IMG/VR virus record: IMGVR_UViG_3300023184_000103
Location: 1 to 64,000 of that record
Source: a virus
DNA length: 64,000 nucleotides
Reading direction: 5' to 3' (one strand)
The notes under the pieces were generated by a model, which was given only the letters and a program-made list of their open reading frames with translations, was not told the origin of the DNA and made no database searches. Positions 16,534 to 24,718 of this stretch are shown here, in pieces. A program made the position numbers and the translations under genes. Numbering within the stretch: position 1 is the stretch's first letter; the number at the start of each line of letters is the position of its first letter.

Positions 16534-17003
16534 AAGTCTCCCAGCGGTGCAAAGAACTTATAAAGCACCACGAGGGGGTGCGGCTAAAGCCTTACCGTTG
16601 CCCAGCAAAACTTTGGACCATAGGAGTTGGCCATGTTTTATACCCCGATCAAGGTCGTTTACCACTGGATCAAAGAGACGCTTTCCCGCTTAAAGCGGAA
16701 GATAACCGCGTATTTTCAGGAGCCGAAGTAGATGGAATCCTTGGTGCTGATCTCCGCCGATTTGAGGTTGGGGTCGCCAAACTTTTTCCTATGGTGCTGG
16801 CCCAAGGTCAGTTTGATGCTCTGTGCAGCTTTGCTTTTAATCTTGGTTTGGGAGGAGTTCAGCGGTCAACGCTCCGTCAGAAGGTTCTTCGGGGAGAGGT
16901 GGAAGCGGCTGATGAGTTCTTGAAGTTTACACGGGGCGGGGGCAAAATCCTGCCAGGTTTAGTTAAACGCCGCAATGACGAACGAGCTTTATTTTTATCT
17001 TAG
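16530..17003 (+). CDS. Endolysin (GH24 lysozyme)
   Basis: 157 residues, GTG start overlapping the holin TGA. Lambdoid/T4-type lysozyme: E15 in HHEG, then C24 in RCPAKLW in place of the usual second acidic residue, and T30 in TIGVGH, giving the E-C-T active site found in a subset of this family. The later helices contain QFDALCSFAFNLG and a C-terminal RR-x-x-ERALF motif. Cleaves peptidoglycan glycan strands. No signal-anchor sequence, so it depends on the holin for export. Confidence 0.9.
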   Translation: MKVSQRCKELIKHHEGVRLKPYRCPAKLWTIGVGHVLYPDQGRLPLDQRDAFPLKAEDNRVFSGAEVDGILGADLRRFEVGVAKLFPMVLAQGQFDALCSFAFNLGLGGVQRSTLRQKVLRGEVEAADEFLKFTRGGGKILPGLVKRRNDERALFLS

Positions 17004-17012
17004 GAGAAACAA

Positions 17013-17159
17013 ATGAAACCCGGACTTTACGCAAACATCCACGCCAAGCAAGAACGCATTAAGGCTGGGAGCAAAGAGAAGATGAATAAGGTTGGTAGCA
17101 AGGCAGCACCTACTGCCAAAGATTTTAAAGACTCGGCAAAGACTGCCAAAAAGAAATGA
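17013..17159 (+). CDS. 48-residue basic small protein
   Basis: ATG 17013 has TAGGAG seven bases upstream; the TGA overlaps the next ATG (17156). The product starts MKPGLYANIHAKQERIKAG and is lysine/alanine-rich to its end. I recall near-identical openings in small proteins of many environmental phages next to tail adaptors. Function unknown; strong basic charge suggests DNA or virion association. Confidence 0.68.
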   Translation: MKPGLYANIHAKQERIKAGSKEKMNKVGSKAAPTAKDFKDSAKTAKKK

Positions 17160-17431
17160 AAGAGTCTGGCAAAAATCCAAAGGGTGGCCTAAACGCTGCA
17201 GGTCGGGCTGCTTACCATTCAGAGACTGGCGGCACATTGAGGCCACCCGTCAAGGCCGGCGATAACCCACGTCGGGCATCCTTCTTAGCACGGATGGGCA
17301 ATATGCCGGGTCCAGAACGCAAAGACGGCGAGCCCACTCGATTGTTGCTTAGCCTCAAAGCGTGGGGTGCTAGCAGCAAGGAAGATGCACGGTCTAAGGC
17401 CAAATCAATTTCTGCAAGGAATAAAAAATGA
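17156..17431 (+). CDS. Small basic phage protein (DUF6321-like), paralogue of 3381
   Basis: 91 residues. Same motif order as the product at 3381: LNAAGRAAYHSETGG, then SFLARM, MPGP, and G-E-P-T-R near the end, here followed by a longer lysine-rich tail. Having two diverged copies is one of several pairings between module X and the rest of the late operon. Function unknown. Confidence 0.7.
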   Translation: MKESGKNPKGGLNAAGRAAYHSETGGTLRPPVKAGDNPRRASFLARMGNMPGPERKDGEPTRLLLSLKAWGASSKEDARSKAKSISARNKK

Positions 17432-17439
17432 CGCTTGTT

Positions 17440-17460
17440 TCCCAAATTGGGTTTATAATT
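17440..17460 (+). promoter_or_regulatory. Putative late promoter with palindrome
   Basis: TATAAT (17454-17459) is preceded by the palindrome CCCAAATTGGG and the bases GGGTT; no good -35 box is visible. Similar GGG(T)TTATAAT elements occur at 57269 and 61201. It drives the adaptor gene at 17509. Confidence 0.42.
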
Positions 17461-17508
17461 CTTATCTGAGCATATGCTGCAACAGCTGCTGTCATCAACG
17501 AGGCAATT

Positions 17509-18141
17509 ATGGCATATGTGATGACCTACGATAGTTTGTTAGTAGACCTACGCCGATATTTAGAGCGCGGGTTTACTGAAGCTAGCGACCAAATTGTTTA
17601 CCAGCAGCTGCCTAGGCTTGTGACCATGGGCGAGCGCAGGATTTCCCGCGAACTAAAGATTCAAGGGTTTATTCGCGCAATCACTACCCCGTTGTCCGTT
17701 GGAGTAGCGGTATACCTCAAGCCTGACCGCTGGCGCGATACGGTGTCAATGACCGTGGATGGTATCCCCATTTATGCAAGATCCTACGAATACCTGCGCA
17801 ACTATTGGCCCGTGGAGGCGACAACCGGCAATCCGGCGTACTACGCTGACTATGACTATCAGCACTGGCTGATCACGCCGACGCCGGCTGCAGCCAAAAC
17901 GCTAGAGATCCTGTACTACGAGCAGCCGCGGTTTCTTGGTGACGATTTCCAAACGAATTGGGTCACAGAGTACATCCCAGATGTGCTGCTGTATGCCGCC
18001 TTGCTTGAGGCCACACCTTTCTTAAAAAATGATGAGCGAATCCAGACTTGGCAAGCCATGTATGACCGAGCAGCGCAAGCAGTAAATGGCGAAGATTTGA
18101 AGCGCATTCTTGACCGCTCAGCCAACCGGAGTGAAGCATAA
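17509..18141 (+). CDS. gp4/gp11-like tail adaptor protein
   Basis: 210 residues. Paralogue of the product at 6273: helical N-terminus with LPRLVTMGERRIS, RDTVSM core, TPTPAAAKTLEILYYEQP and DVLLYAALLEATPFLK. These adaptor proteins bind the portal ring and receive the nozzle. It is followed directly by a fibre and the nozzle-like protein, so it may be the adaptor of the main tail. The one-base stop/start overlap with the fibre supports an operon. Confidence 0.74.
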   Translation: MAYVMTYDSLLVDLRRYLERGFTEASDQIVYQQLPRLVTMGERRISRELKIQGFIRAITTPLSVGVAVYLKPDRWRDTVSMTVDGIPIYARSYEYLRNYWPVEATTGNPAYYADYDYQHWLITPTPAAAKTLEILYYEQPRFLGDDFQTNWVTEYIPDVLLYAALLEATPFLKNDERIQTWQAMYDRAAQAVNGEDLKRILDRSANRSEA

Positions 18142-19343
18142 TGCCTATCTATAACGACGTGTTTGGCGGCGCAAACATATATCCAAGTGAGATCAGTTAC
18201 TCCGCCGTTACGCTAAGTGCAGACATCACACTCAGCTGGCCAACTGAGGCGTCTACAAGTGTAAACCTTGCCACTCGCATTATGGACGTGACCGCCACAG
18301 CCGGCAGTTACGTAATCACACTGCCTGACGCCAAAAAGACCGGCACCGGCCAGACCATCCTATTCAACAATCAAGGGTCTTTCACTTTTATTGTCAAAGA
18401 TGCGGCAGGTGTACAGGTAGCATCAATTGCTTCTGCAACGATCTGGCAAATTTATTTAACGAACAACACGACAGTTGCCGGCAGTTGGGAGACTTTGCAG
18501 TTTGGGTCTACCACCTCTACCGCAAATGCATCAGCGCTCGCTGGCACCGGTATCGTGGCTGTTGGGACTGTGTTATCACAGTCCGTGCCAATCACCAACT
18601 TCAATACGAGCTATACGGCTGGCGTCACTGATCGTGCCAAGATGTTTGTGTGGACAGGCTCAGGCAGTGGGACATTGACGTTGCCATCCGCACCCACGAT
18701 GGGTGATAACTGGTTCCTCTGCTTCCGCAATGGCGGCGGTGGATCTGTCACAGTAGATCCATCAGGAACCCCTCTCATCAATGGTGCGGCAACTTTAAAT
18801 TTCAATCCAGGCGATTCAGCAATCATTGCTACCGATGGGGTTAACTACTTCACGATTGGATTTGGCCAGTCTTCAACCTTTGCGTTTGACTACACCTCAA
18901 TTTCAATTGCCGGTACAGGTAACTACACTTTAACCGGATCAGAACTGAATCGTATTGCTTACAACTTTACCGGCGTTTTGACAGGGAATAGGGTAGTCAT
19001 TGTCCCGGCTACGGTGCAGCAATATTGGGTGACAAACGCCACCACAGGCGCATACACGCTGACAGTAAAAACATCGGCTGGGACTGGCGTAACTATTGCA
19101 GCCGCTAGCAGAGGCATATTTTATTGCAATGGGACAGACGTTGTTGATGCTGATACCAGCACAGTGTCTGTTCCAATTTCAATTGCTGACGGTGGCACTG
19201 GGGCTACAACCGCTGGTGGTGCTCGTATCAACTTGGGCTCTACAGCTACTGGTGATGCCATCTTTATTGCGGCAACTCAGCAAGCAGCTTGGACAGCCCT
19301 AGGCATAGCGCCAGCAGGCGTTGTCGTTGGCGGGACATTCTAA
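18141..19343 (+). CDS. Putative tail fibre/virion beta protein
   Basis: 400 residues. Two or three beta-rich domains: an N-terminal segment with VNLATRIMDVTATAGSYVI and TLPDA, a middle with SGTLTLPSAPTMGDNW and FNPGDSAIIATDG, and a C-terminus with ISIADGGTGATTAGGARINLG, a common fibre-tip motif. The N-terminal and middle units resemble the T-I-T-L-P-A-A pattern in the product at 59522. Likely a fibre or head fibre. Confidence 0.66.
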   Translation: MPIYNDVFGGANIYPSEISYSAVTLSADITLSWPTEASTSVNLATRIMDVTATAGSYVITLPDAKKTGTGQTILFNNQGSFTFIVKDAAGVQVASIASATIWQIYLTNNTTVAGSWETLQFGSTTSTANASALAGTGIVAVGTVLSQSVPITNFNTSYTAGVTDRAKMFVWTGSGSGTLTLPSAPTMGDNWFLCFRNGGGGSVTVDPSGTPLINGAATLNFNPGDSAIIATDGVNYFTIGFGQSSTFAFDYTSISIAGTGNYTLTGSELNRIAYNFTGVLTGNRVVIVPATVQQYWVTNATTGAYTLTVKTSAGTGVTIAAASRGIFYCNGTDVVDADTSTVSVPISIADGGTGATTAGGARINLGSTATGDAIFIAATQQAAWTALGIAPAGVVVGGTF

Positions 19344-21179
19344 ATGCCAGTACCTACCGTTGTACTAAAGTCTGCTCCTGGAATTAAACGGGACGGGACT
19401 AAATTTGACGGTGATTTTTACACCGATGGCCAGTGGGTGCGGTTTCAGCGTGGGCTGCCCCGCAAGATTGGCGGCTATAGGTCAATCAATAAATATTTGT
19501 CTCAAATATCGCGGGGCTTTACCTCATTCACCCAACAGAGTTTGCAGTATTGCCACTCTGGTGGTACTAGCTCATTAGAGCGCTTTACGATTGACAGTAG
19601 CAAAAACAGTTCAATCATTAGCAGCCGTGTTCCGGTCGCTGTTTATGCAACAGGCACGATTACTTTATTGACCGGCGCTGGTGGCTCAATCAATAGCGTG
19701 ACAGTCAATGGTGTAACCATCACTTCAGGTTCTGTTGCCTATACGACTAGCCTAGCCGTTACAGCTACTGCCCTTGCGGCAAACATCACGGCGTTTACGT
19801 CATCGCCTGACTACACGGCTGTGGCTGTTGGCAACACGGTCACCATTACGGCAACTACTGCAAGTGCGTCTGTGAATGGTTTTGTTGTTGCTGCAACGCT
19901 GACCACACTTACGGCCTCAACAACCAACATGACAGGCGGTAGCGCAGCATTGGTGAACTCGGTGTACAACAAATGGATGTTCCAGTACATGTACAGTGCG
20001 TCATCCACCGACAACTCAATCATTGCGCATGTAGCCCCTAATGGTCAATGTATATGTAATGATGCTGGTGGCCAGATCTTTATTGGTGATGTTTTAACGA
20101 CTGCCCCTTTAACCGAAATTCTTCTGCCTTCTGGGGCCAATGCAACTGGCGGCATCGTATCTCTACACCCTTACTTGTTTTACTATGGCACAGCAGGGAT
20201 TGTGGGTTGGTCTGTGCCAGGAAGCCCTAATGATTTATCTGGTTCCGGTTCTGGCATTGCTCGCGTATGGGGGCAAAAGATTGTTAAAGGTATGCCGCTG
20301 AGAGCAGGCTCAGGTTCTGCTCCTGCTGGTTTATTCTGGGCTTATGACGCTGTAATCCGTGCCACATTTTCAGGCGGTACTACCGTATTCCAGTTTGACG
20401 TGATTGCTACCGACACATCAATCATGTCTGAGGACTGTGTGGTTGACTACGACGGTGTGTTTTTCTGGGCCGGTGTTGATCGATTCTTGATGTTTAACGG
20501 AGTTGTCCGTGACGTACCAAACACGCTGAATCAAAACTGGTTCTTCAACAATTTGAACGAGAGCCAGCGCAGCAAAGTGTTTGCTTTCAAGATGCCGTAC
20601 TATGGTGAGATCTGGTGGTGTTACCCACGGGATGACGCTACAGAATGCACGCATGCGGTCATCTACAACGTTCGTGAGCAGACTTGGTATGACACAGCGT
20701 TGCCAACATCAGGCCGCAGTGCAGGTGGTTTTAACAACGCTTTTGCATCACCTTTGCTGGTAGACGCATTGCCTGCAACAAGCGGCTATCGTGTCTGGAT
20801 TCACGAGCAAGGCACGGACGAAATTGATGGCACCACATCAGCGCCTGTCCAGTCATACTTTGAAACTGCTGACTTGTCATCGCTTGTCCAGGGCAATGAC
20901 GCACGACTTCGCATCACTACGATTGAACCTGATTTCATTCAGTCTGGCCCAATGAGCGTGCAGGTAACAGGCCGCGCTAATGCTAGGGCTCCGGAGGTGC
21001 TTAGTCAGCAGTGGATTTTTGAAGAAACAGCTACGCAGCCTTATGAGCAAATTGTCATGATGAAGGAAATGCGCCGAGAGTTGCGGGTGCGTTTTGAATC
21101 TAACGCTGTGGGTGGAAACTACCAGATGGGCCAAATTATTGGCCACATTGATTCTGGCGACCGGACGGTGTTGGAATGA
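19344..21179 (+). CDS. Tail nozzle-like protein
   Basis: 611 residues. Opens with VLKSAPGIKRDGTKF and QWVRFQRGLPRKIGGY, a signature I associate with large podophage tail proteins that close the tail tube, functionally like P22 gp10 or T7 gp12. A threonine-rich immunoglobulin-like insertion spans about residues 100-200. The rest is beta-rich with repeated W and aromatic residues (GVFFWAGVDRFLMFNG) as expected of a beta-propeller. Role in tail closure and DNA retention is inferred. Confidence 0.68.
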   Translation: MPVPTVVLKSAPGIKRDGTKFDGDFYTDGQWVRFQRGLPRKIGGYRSINKYLSQISRGFTSFTQQSLQYCHSGGTSSLERFTIDSSKNSSIISSRVPVAVYATGTITLLTGAGGSINSVTVNGVTITSGSVAYTTSLAVTATALAANITAFTSSPDYTAVAVGNTVTITATTASASVNGFVVAATLTTLTASTTNMTGGSAALVNSVYNKWMFQYMYSASSTDNSIIAHVAPNGQCICNDAGGQIFIGDVLTTAPLTEILLPSGANATGGIVSLHPYLFYYGTAGIVGWSVPGSPNDLSGSGSGIARVWGQKIVKGMPLRAGSGSAPAGLFWAYDAVIRATFSGGTTVFQFDVIATDTSIMSEDCVVDYDGVFFWAGVDRFLMFNGVVRDVPNTLNQNWFFNNLNESQRSKVFAFKMPYYGEIWWCYPRDDATECTHAVIYNVREQTWYDTALPTSGRSAGGFNNAFASPLLVDALPATSGYRVWIHEQGTDEIDGTTSAPVQSYFETADLSSLVQGNDARLRITTIEPDFIQSGPMSVQVTGRANARAPEVLSQQWIFEETATQPYEQIVMMKEMRRELRVRFESNAVGGNYQMGQIIGHIDSGDRTVLE

Positions 21180-21406
21180 CCACCGTAACACGCCCATCGT
21201 ACATGCAGCTTAATGATTGGGCCGACCAGATCGCGCTTGATTTAGATAGTTATGGTGCCTTTGGTAGGTTGGACAAGGATGGAAACTGGCAAGACTGGGC
21301 TATGCAATTTTTGAACAATACCTCACTTGGCCATAATTTTCCAAGACCATACGACTTTAAAGATTGGCGTGAGTGGGCAGAACGTTTCTGCCAGACTTTG
21401 TCATAG
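21176..21406 (+). CDS. Small acidic/aromatic protein
   Basis: 76 residues, 4-nt overlap with the nozzle-like gene. Tryptophan-rich (NDWADQIA, WQDWAMQF, WREWAERF), with three similar W-x-x-W-A units that look like short amphipathic helices. Common after nozzle-like genes in related phages as I recall. Possibly a small tail component; function unknown. Confidence 0.6.
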   Translation: MTTVTRPSYMQLNDWADQIALDLDSYGAFGRLDKDGNWQDWAMQFLNNTSLGHNFPRPYDFKDWREWAERFCQTLS

Positions 21407-21414
21407 GACAAAAA

Positions 21415-22962
21415 ATGAATAAGCAGCAAATCTTAGATTTAGCCAAAAAAGACCCACGCTTTTCGCAAGCAGTGCTTGCCGTTGAGCAAAAAATGGGTGA
21501 CACAGACATTGCGCCTGAGCAGCTTGATGAGATGGTCAAGATGCTTGAGTTTGCGCTCAACAACAAAGACCGATACCCAGAAATTAGGGAAGCTCTGATC
21601 AAAGACAAGCTGGTTCATGCTGAGGACATGCCTGAGCAATTTAACCCTGTGGTCTTGATCTCCGTGCTAGTCGTGTTGTATGGCTTGCAAGAGAGGTCTA
21701 AGCAACAAATGGCTCGTGGCGGCCTAGCATCTGCCGCCCGTCAGCTTCGCAGAGCAGGGCGCAGTGGCGACACGATGCTAGCGCACATCAATCCACGTGA
21801 AGCCCAGATGTTGCAGCAAGCTGGTGGCAGCGGGACAATCAATCCAGGCACCGGATTGCCAGAATACTTTGATTTTGGTGACTTGTTTAAAGTGGTTTTG
21901 CCGTTTGCTATAGATCTTATTGCGCCCGGAATTGGAACTACGCTGGGTACAGCCCTTGGTGCTTCTGCATCATTTGCTCCGGCTCTAGGCGGTGCATTGA
22001 TTGGTGCTGGCACATCAGCCATAACCGGCGGCAATCCGCTTCAGGGTGCAATCATGGGTGGCATGAGCGGAGGTCTTGGCAATAACCTTGGACAAATGTT
22101 TGCCCCCAACGCAACAGCAGCCACTCAGGGTCTACTTGGTAGTGGGCTTGCTGGGGCTGTGGGTGGTATGGCTACTGGTCGCGGCCCATTGGAGGGTGCC
22201 GTTCAAGGGGCTTTAGGAAGCTATCTTGGGAATGCAGTAGCGGGTACAGGAGCTCAGGGAGCCCTTGGCACAGGCTTAGCTGCTGGCAGTGAGAATTTCA
22301 AGAATGCAATGGTAGCTGGCTACGACCCACAGACGGCTTTGGCCGGAGGTGCTTTGTCAGGCTTGGCTTCAGGCATGCTTAAACCGTCGCAAGCCGCAGT
22401 TGATGACTTAGCCAAACCAGCTAGTAGCTCGGCAAAATCAGGGTTTGGTCTTGACAAAATAGGTGCTTTACTGCCGCTTGCTGGACTGATGTCTACTGGG
22501 TCATCGGAAGCTCAGCAAGCTGTGAAATCTATGTCGCCTGAGCAACAAGAATATTTTAACCGACCGTCCATCAAATGGGATTGGCCCAAGATGCAACGGG
22601 ATGCTGCAAACGCAAACATGAGCCTCTCGCAATACATGGCTCAGAATTGGCCTCAAGTTACTTCAGGAACTTATAATAAGCCTACTGGCATGGCCAAAGG
22701 TGGCCCACTGTCGCAGATTGCTTATTTTGCCAAAGGCTCAGGGACTGGTCGTGATGACACGATTGATGCAAGGCTGAGCGACGGCGAGTATGTAATTGAC
22801 GCAGAAACTGTTGCTTTACTCGGAGACGGATCTAGCAAAGCCGGAGCACAAAAACTTGACCAAATGCGCCAAGAAATCCGGAAGCACAAAGGCAAAGCAT
22901 TGGCAGCAGGTAAAATTAGTTCTGATGCCAAGTCTCCACTTTCTTACATTCGGGGGATATGA
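21415..22962 (+). CDS. Putative internal/DNA-ejection protein (glycine-zipper)
   Basis: 515 residues from ATG 21415 (AGGA upstream). A helical N-terminus with a hydrophobic stretch (VVLISVLVVLYGLQ) precedes a long glycine/alanine-rich zone of about 200 residues with GxxxG spacing (residues ~165-350), the kind of glycine-zipper sequence that inserts into membranes. C-terminus has ARLSDGEYVIDAETVALLG and KLDQMRQEIRKHKG, a very conserved ending in this protein class. Likely packaged in the head and ejected to form a channel; role inferred. Confidence 0.62.
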   Translation: MNKQQILDLAKKDPRFSQAVLAVEQKMGDTDIAPEQLDEMVKMLEFALNNKDRYPEIREALIKDKLVHAEDMPEQFNPVVLISVLVVLYGLQERSKQQMARGGLASAARQLRRAGRSGDTMLAHINPREAQMLQQAGGSGTINPGTGLPEYFDFGDLFKVVLPFAIDLIAPGIGTTLGTALGASASFAPALGGALIGAGTSAITGGNPLQGAIMGGMSGGLGNNLGQMFAPNATAATQGLLGSGLAGAVGGMATGRGPLEGAVQGALGSYLGNAVAGTGAQGALGTGLAAGSENFKNAMVAGYDPQTALAGGALSGLASGMLKPSQAAVDDLAKPASSSAKSGFGLDKIGALLPLAGLMSTGSSEAQQAVKSMSPEQQEYFNRPSIKWDWPKMQRDAANANMSLSQYMAQNWPQVTSGTYNKPTGMAKGGPLSQIAYFAKGSGTGRDDTIDARLSDGEYVIDAETVALLGDGSSKAGAQKLDQMRQEIRKHKGKALAAGKISSDAKSPLSYIRGI

Positions 22963-24698
22963 TGGCTAGTCTATTTACTGGGTCTCCACAAAGCGCCCCT
23001 TCTTATGCAACCTCGACGACTGAGACGCCGAAGTGGATGCAAGATGCGATCTATAACCAGATCCAGCTAGCGCAAAATATTGCAAACACGCCGTATCAAG
23101 GCTACACCTTACCGACTACTGCCGGTCTCTCACCGCTTCAGCAACAGGCTTACACAAATATTCAAGCCAACCAGGGGTCATGGTCGCCTCAGATGGCAGC
23201 TGCACAAACCGGCATGCAAAACATGACCGGGTCAAATGCAAGCTCTCAAGCTGGGCAAGCAGGGCTTAGCGCCCAATCTAACGTACTGAACGCGCTAAAT
23301 AGCCGTTACATGGACGCTACAAATACCATCACCCCCTACGCGCAACAAGCGGCGGGGATGAGTGGACTGACTGCCGCACAGCCATACATGACAGACGCTT
23401 ACATGAAGGCAGGCGAGGCTGGTAATATCAACACGGCAACCGGACTTCAGGCTGCTCAAAATCAATATTTGAATCCTAACTTAGCAGCTTCAGCATCGGC
23501 AGCCGGACAGAGTCTTTACGGCCAAGCTGCTGGGATGGATGCCCTTGGCGCTGCTAGCCCATACTTGAACCAGTCTGGATCAGCAACCGCACAATCTTTG
23601 TCTGAGAGAGCGGCTGCAGCGGCTGACCCTTACATGAAGGCTGCAGCTCAAAGTTCTGCTCAGAATGTTGGTCAGTACATGAATCCGTACAACCAAAATG
23701 TTACTGATCAGATAGCAAAGTTAGGTGCACGCAACCTATCTGAAAATCTGCTACCTGCCGTATCAGATCAGTTTGTTCGTGCGGGGCAGTTTGGTGGTAA
23801 CCGCATGGGTGAGTTTGGATCTAGGGCGCTGCGAGACACTCAAGAGTCCGTGCTTAACCAGCAAGCCCAAGCGTTGCAATCAGGTTATGGCCAAGCACTT
23901 GGTGCTTCACAGGCAGACCTTGCACGGCAAGCGCAATTGGCCGGAACAGCCGGATCTATTTCTGGTGCAGATTTGTCACGCATTTTGCAAGGTGCTAGCC
24001 AGTACGGCAACTTGGGTCAAACTGCGGGTCAGTTAACGTCAACTCAAATGCAAAATCTTACCAACGTTGGCCAAGCGCAAACGGCGGCAGGACAAGCTCA
24101 GCAGCAGTTTGGACTCAGTTCAGCCCAAGCAGCCCAAGCAGCCCAAGCACAGGATGCAGCAAGGAAGTTGCAAGCATCTCAACAGATTGGCAACATCGGC
24201 CAAAACATTGCTGGCATGACGCAAGCTCAACAACAGGCGCTGCTTGCTAGTGGGCAAGCAATTTCTGGTGCTCAAGCACAAGCTATTTCTCAAGCTCAAG
24301 CAGGAGCTGCCCAGTATGGCCAGATGGGCGTCAATAATGCTAGCCTTGCTACAACAGATGCCGCACGGCAAATGTCAGCGCTGAACCAAATGGCTAGCAT
24401 GGCTCAACAACGCCAAGGCATGCAAACAGCAGATGCAGCAAGTTTAGAAGCCGCAGGAGCATCTCAGCAAGCGCAGCAACAGGCTCAGCTTAATGCCGCT
24501 TACCAACAGTTCCAGAATCAACAGCTTTATCCTAGGCAGCAAGCTGACTTTCTTAGCACGCAAATCCGAGGCATGGCTCCGATTACGCCGCAAACAACAA
24601 ACACCAGTGGCGCTACAACCACGTTTGCGCCATCACCGTTGTCACAACTTGCAACCGGCCTTTATACGTACAAAGGCTTAAATGCAGCAGGTCAATAA
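22959..24698 (+). CDS. Putative internal virion protein, Ala/Gln-rich
   Basis: 579 residues with a double ATG at the start overlapping the previous stop. Long helical, alanine/glutamine-rich sequence with many A-Q-A and Q-A-Q repeats, especially residues 300-520, and a conserved middle (VTDQIAKLGARNLSENLLPA, FGGNRMGEFGSRALR). This resembles ejection proteins that assemble inside the capsid. No enzymatic motif, no cysteine-rich part. Confidence 0.6.
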   Translation: MMASLFTGSPQSAPSYATSTTETPKWMQDAIYNQIQLAQNIANTPYQGYTLPTTAGLSPLQQQAYTNIQANQGSWSPQMAAAQTGMQNMTGSNASSQAGQAGLSAQSNVLNALNSRYMDATNTITPYAQQAAGMSGLTAAQPYMTDAYMKAGEAGNINTATGLQAAQNQYLNPNLAASASAAGQSLYGQAAGMDALGAASPYLNQSGSATAQSLSERAAAAADPYMKAAAQSSAQNVGQYMNPYNQNVTDQIAKLGARNLSENLLPAVSDQFVRAGQFGGNRMGEFGSRALRDTQESVLNQQAQALQSGYGQALGASQADLARQAQLAGTAGSISGADLSRILQGASQYGNLGQTAGQLTSTQMQNLTNVGQAQTAAGQAQQQFGLSSAQAAQAAQAQDAARKLQASQQIGNIGQNIAGMTQAQQQALLASGQAISGAQAQAISQAQAGAAQYGQMGVNNASLATTDAARQMSALNQMASMAQQRQGMQTADAASLEAAGASQQAQQQAQLNAAYQQFQNQQLYPRQQADFLSTQIRGMAPITPQTTNTSGATTTFAPSPLSQLATGLYTYKGLNAAGQ

Positions 24699-24718
24699 AA
24701 CTATTTTAGGGACATACC

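Noticed and set aside
17432-17508. tRNA-like or attachment-site sequence before the adaptor gene
   Set aside because: The small palindromes do not form a cloverleaf, and no integrase is present in the window.
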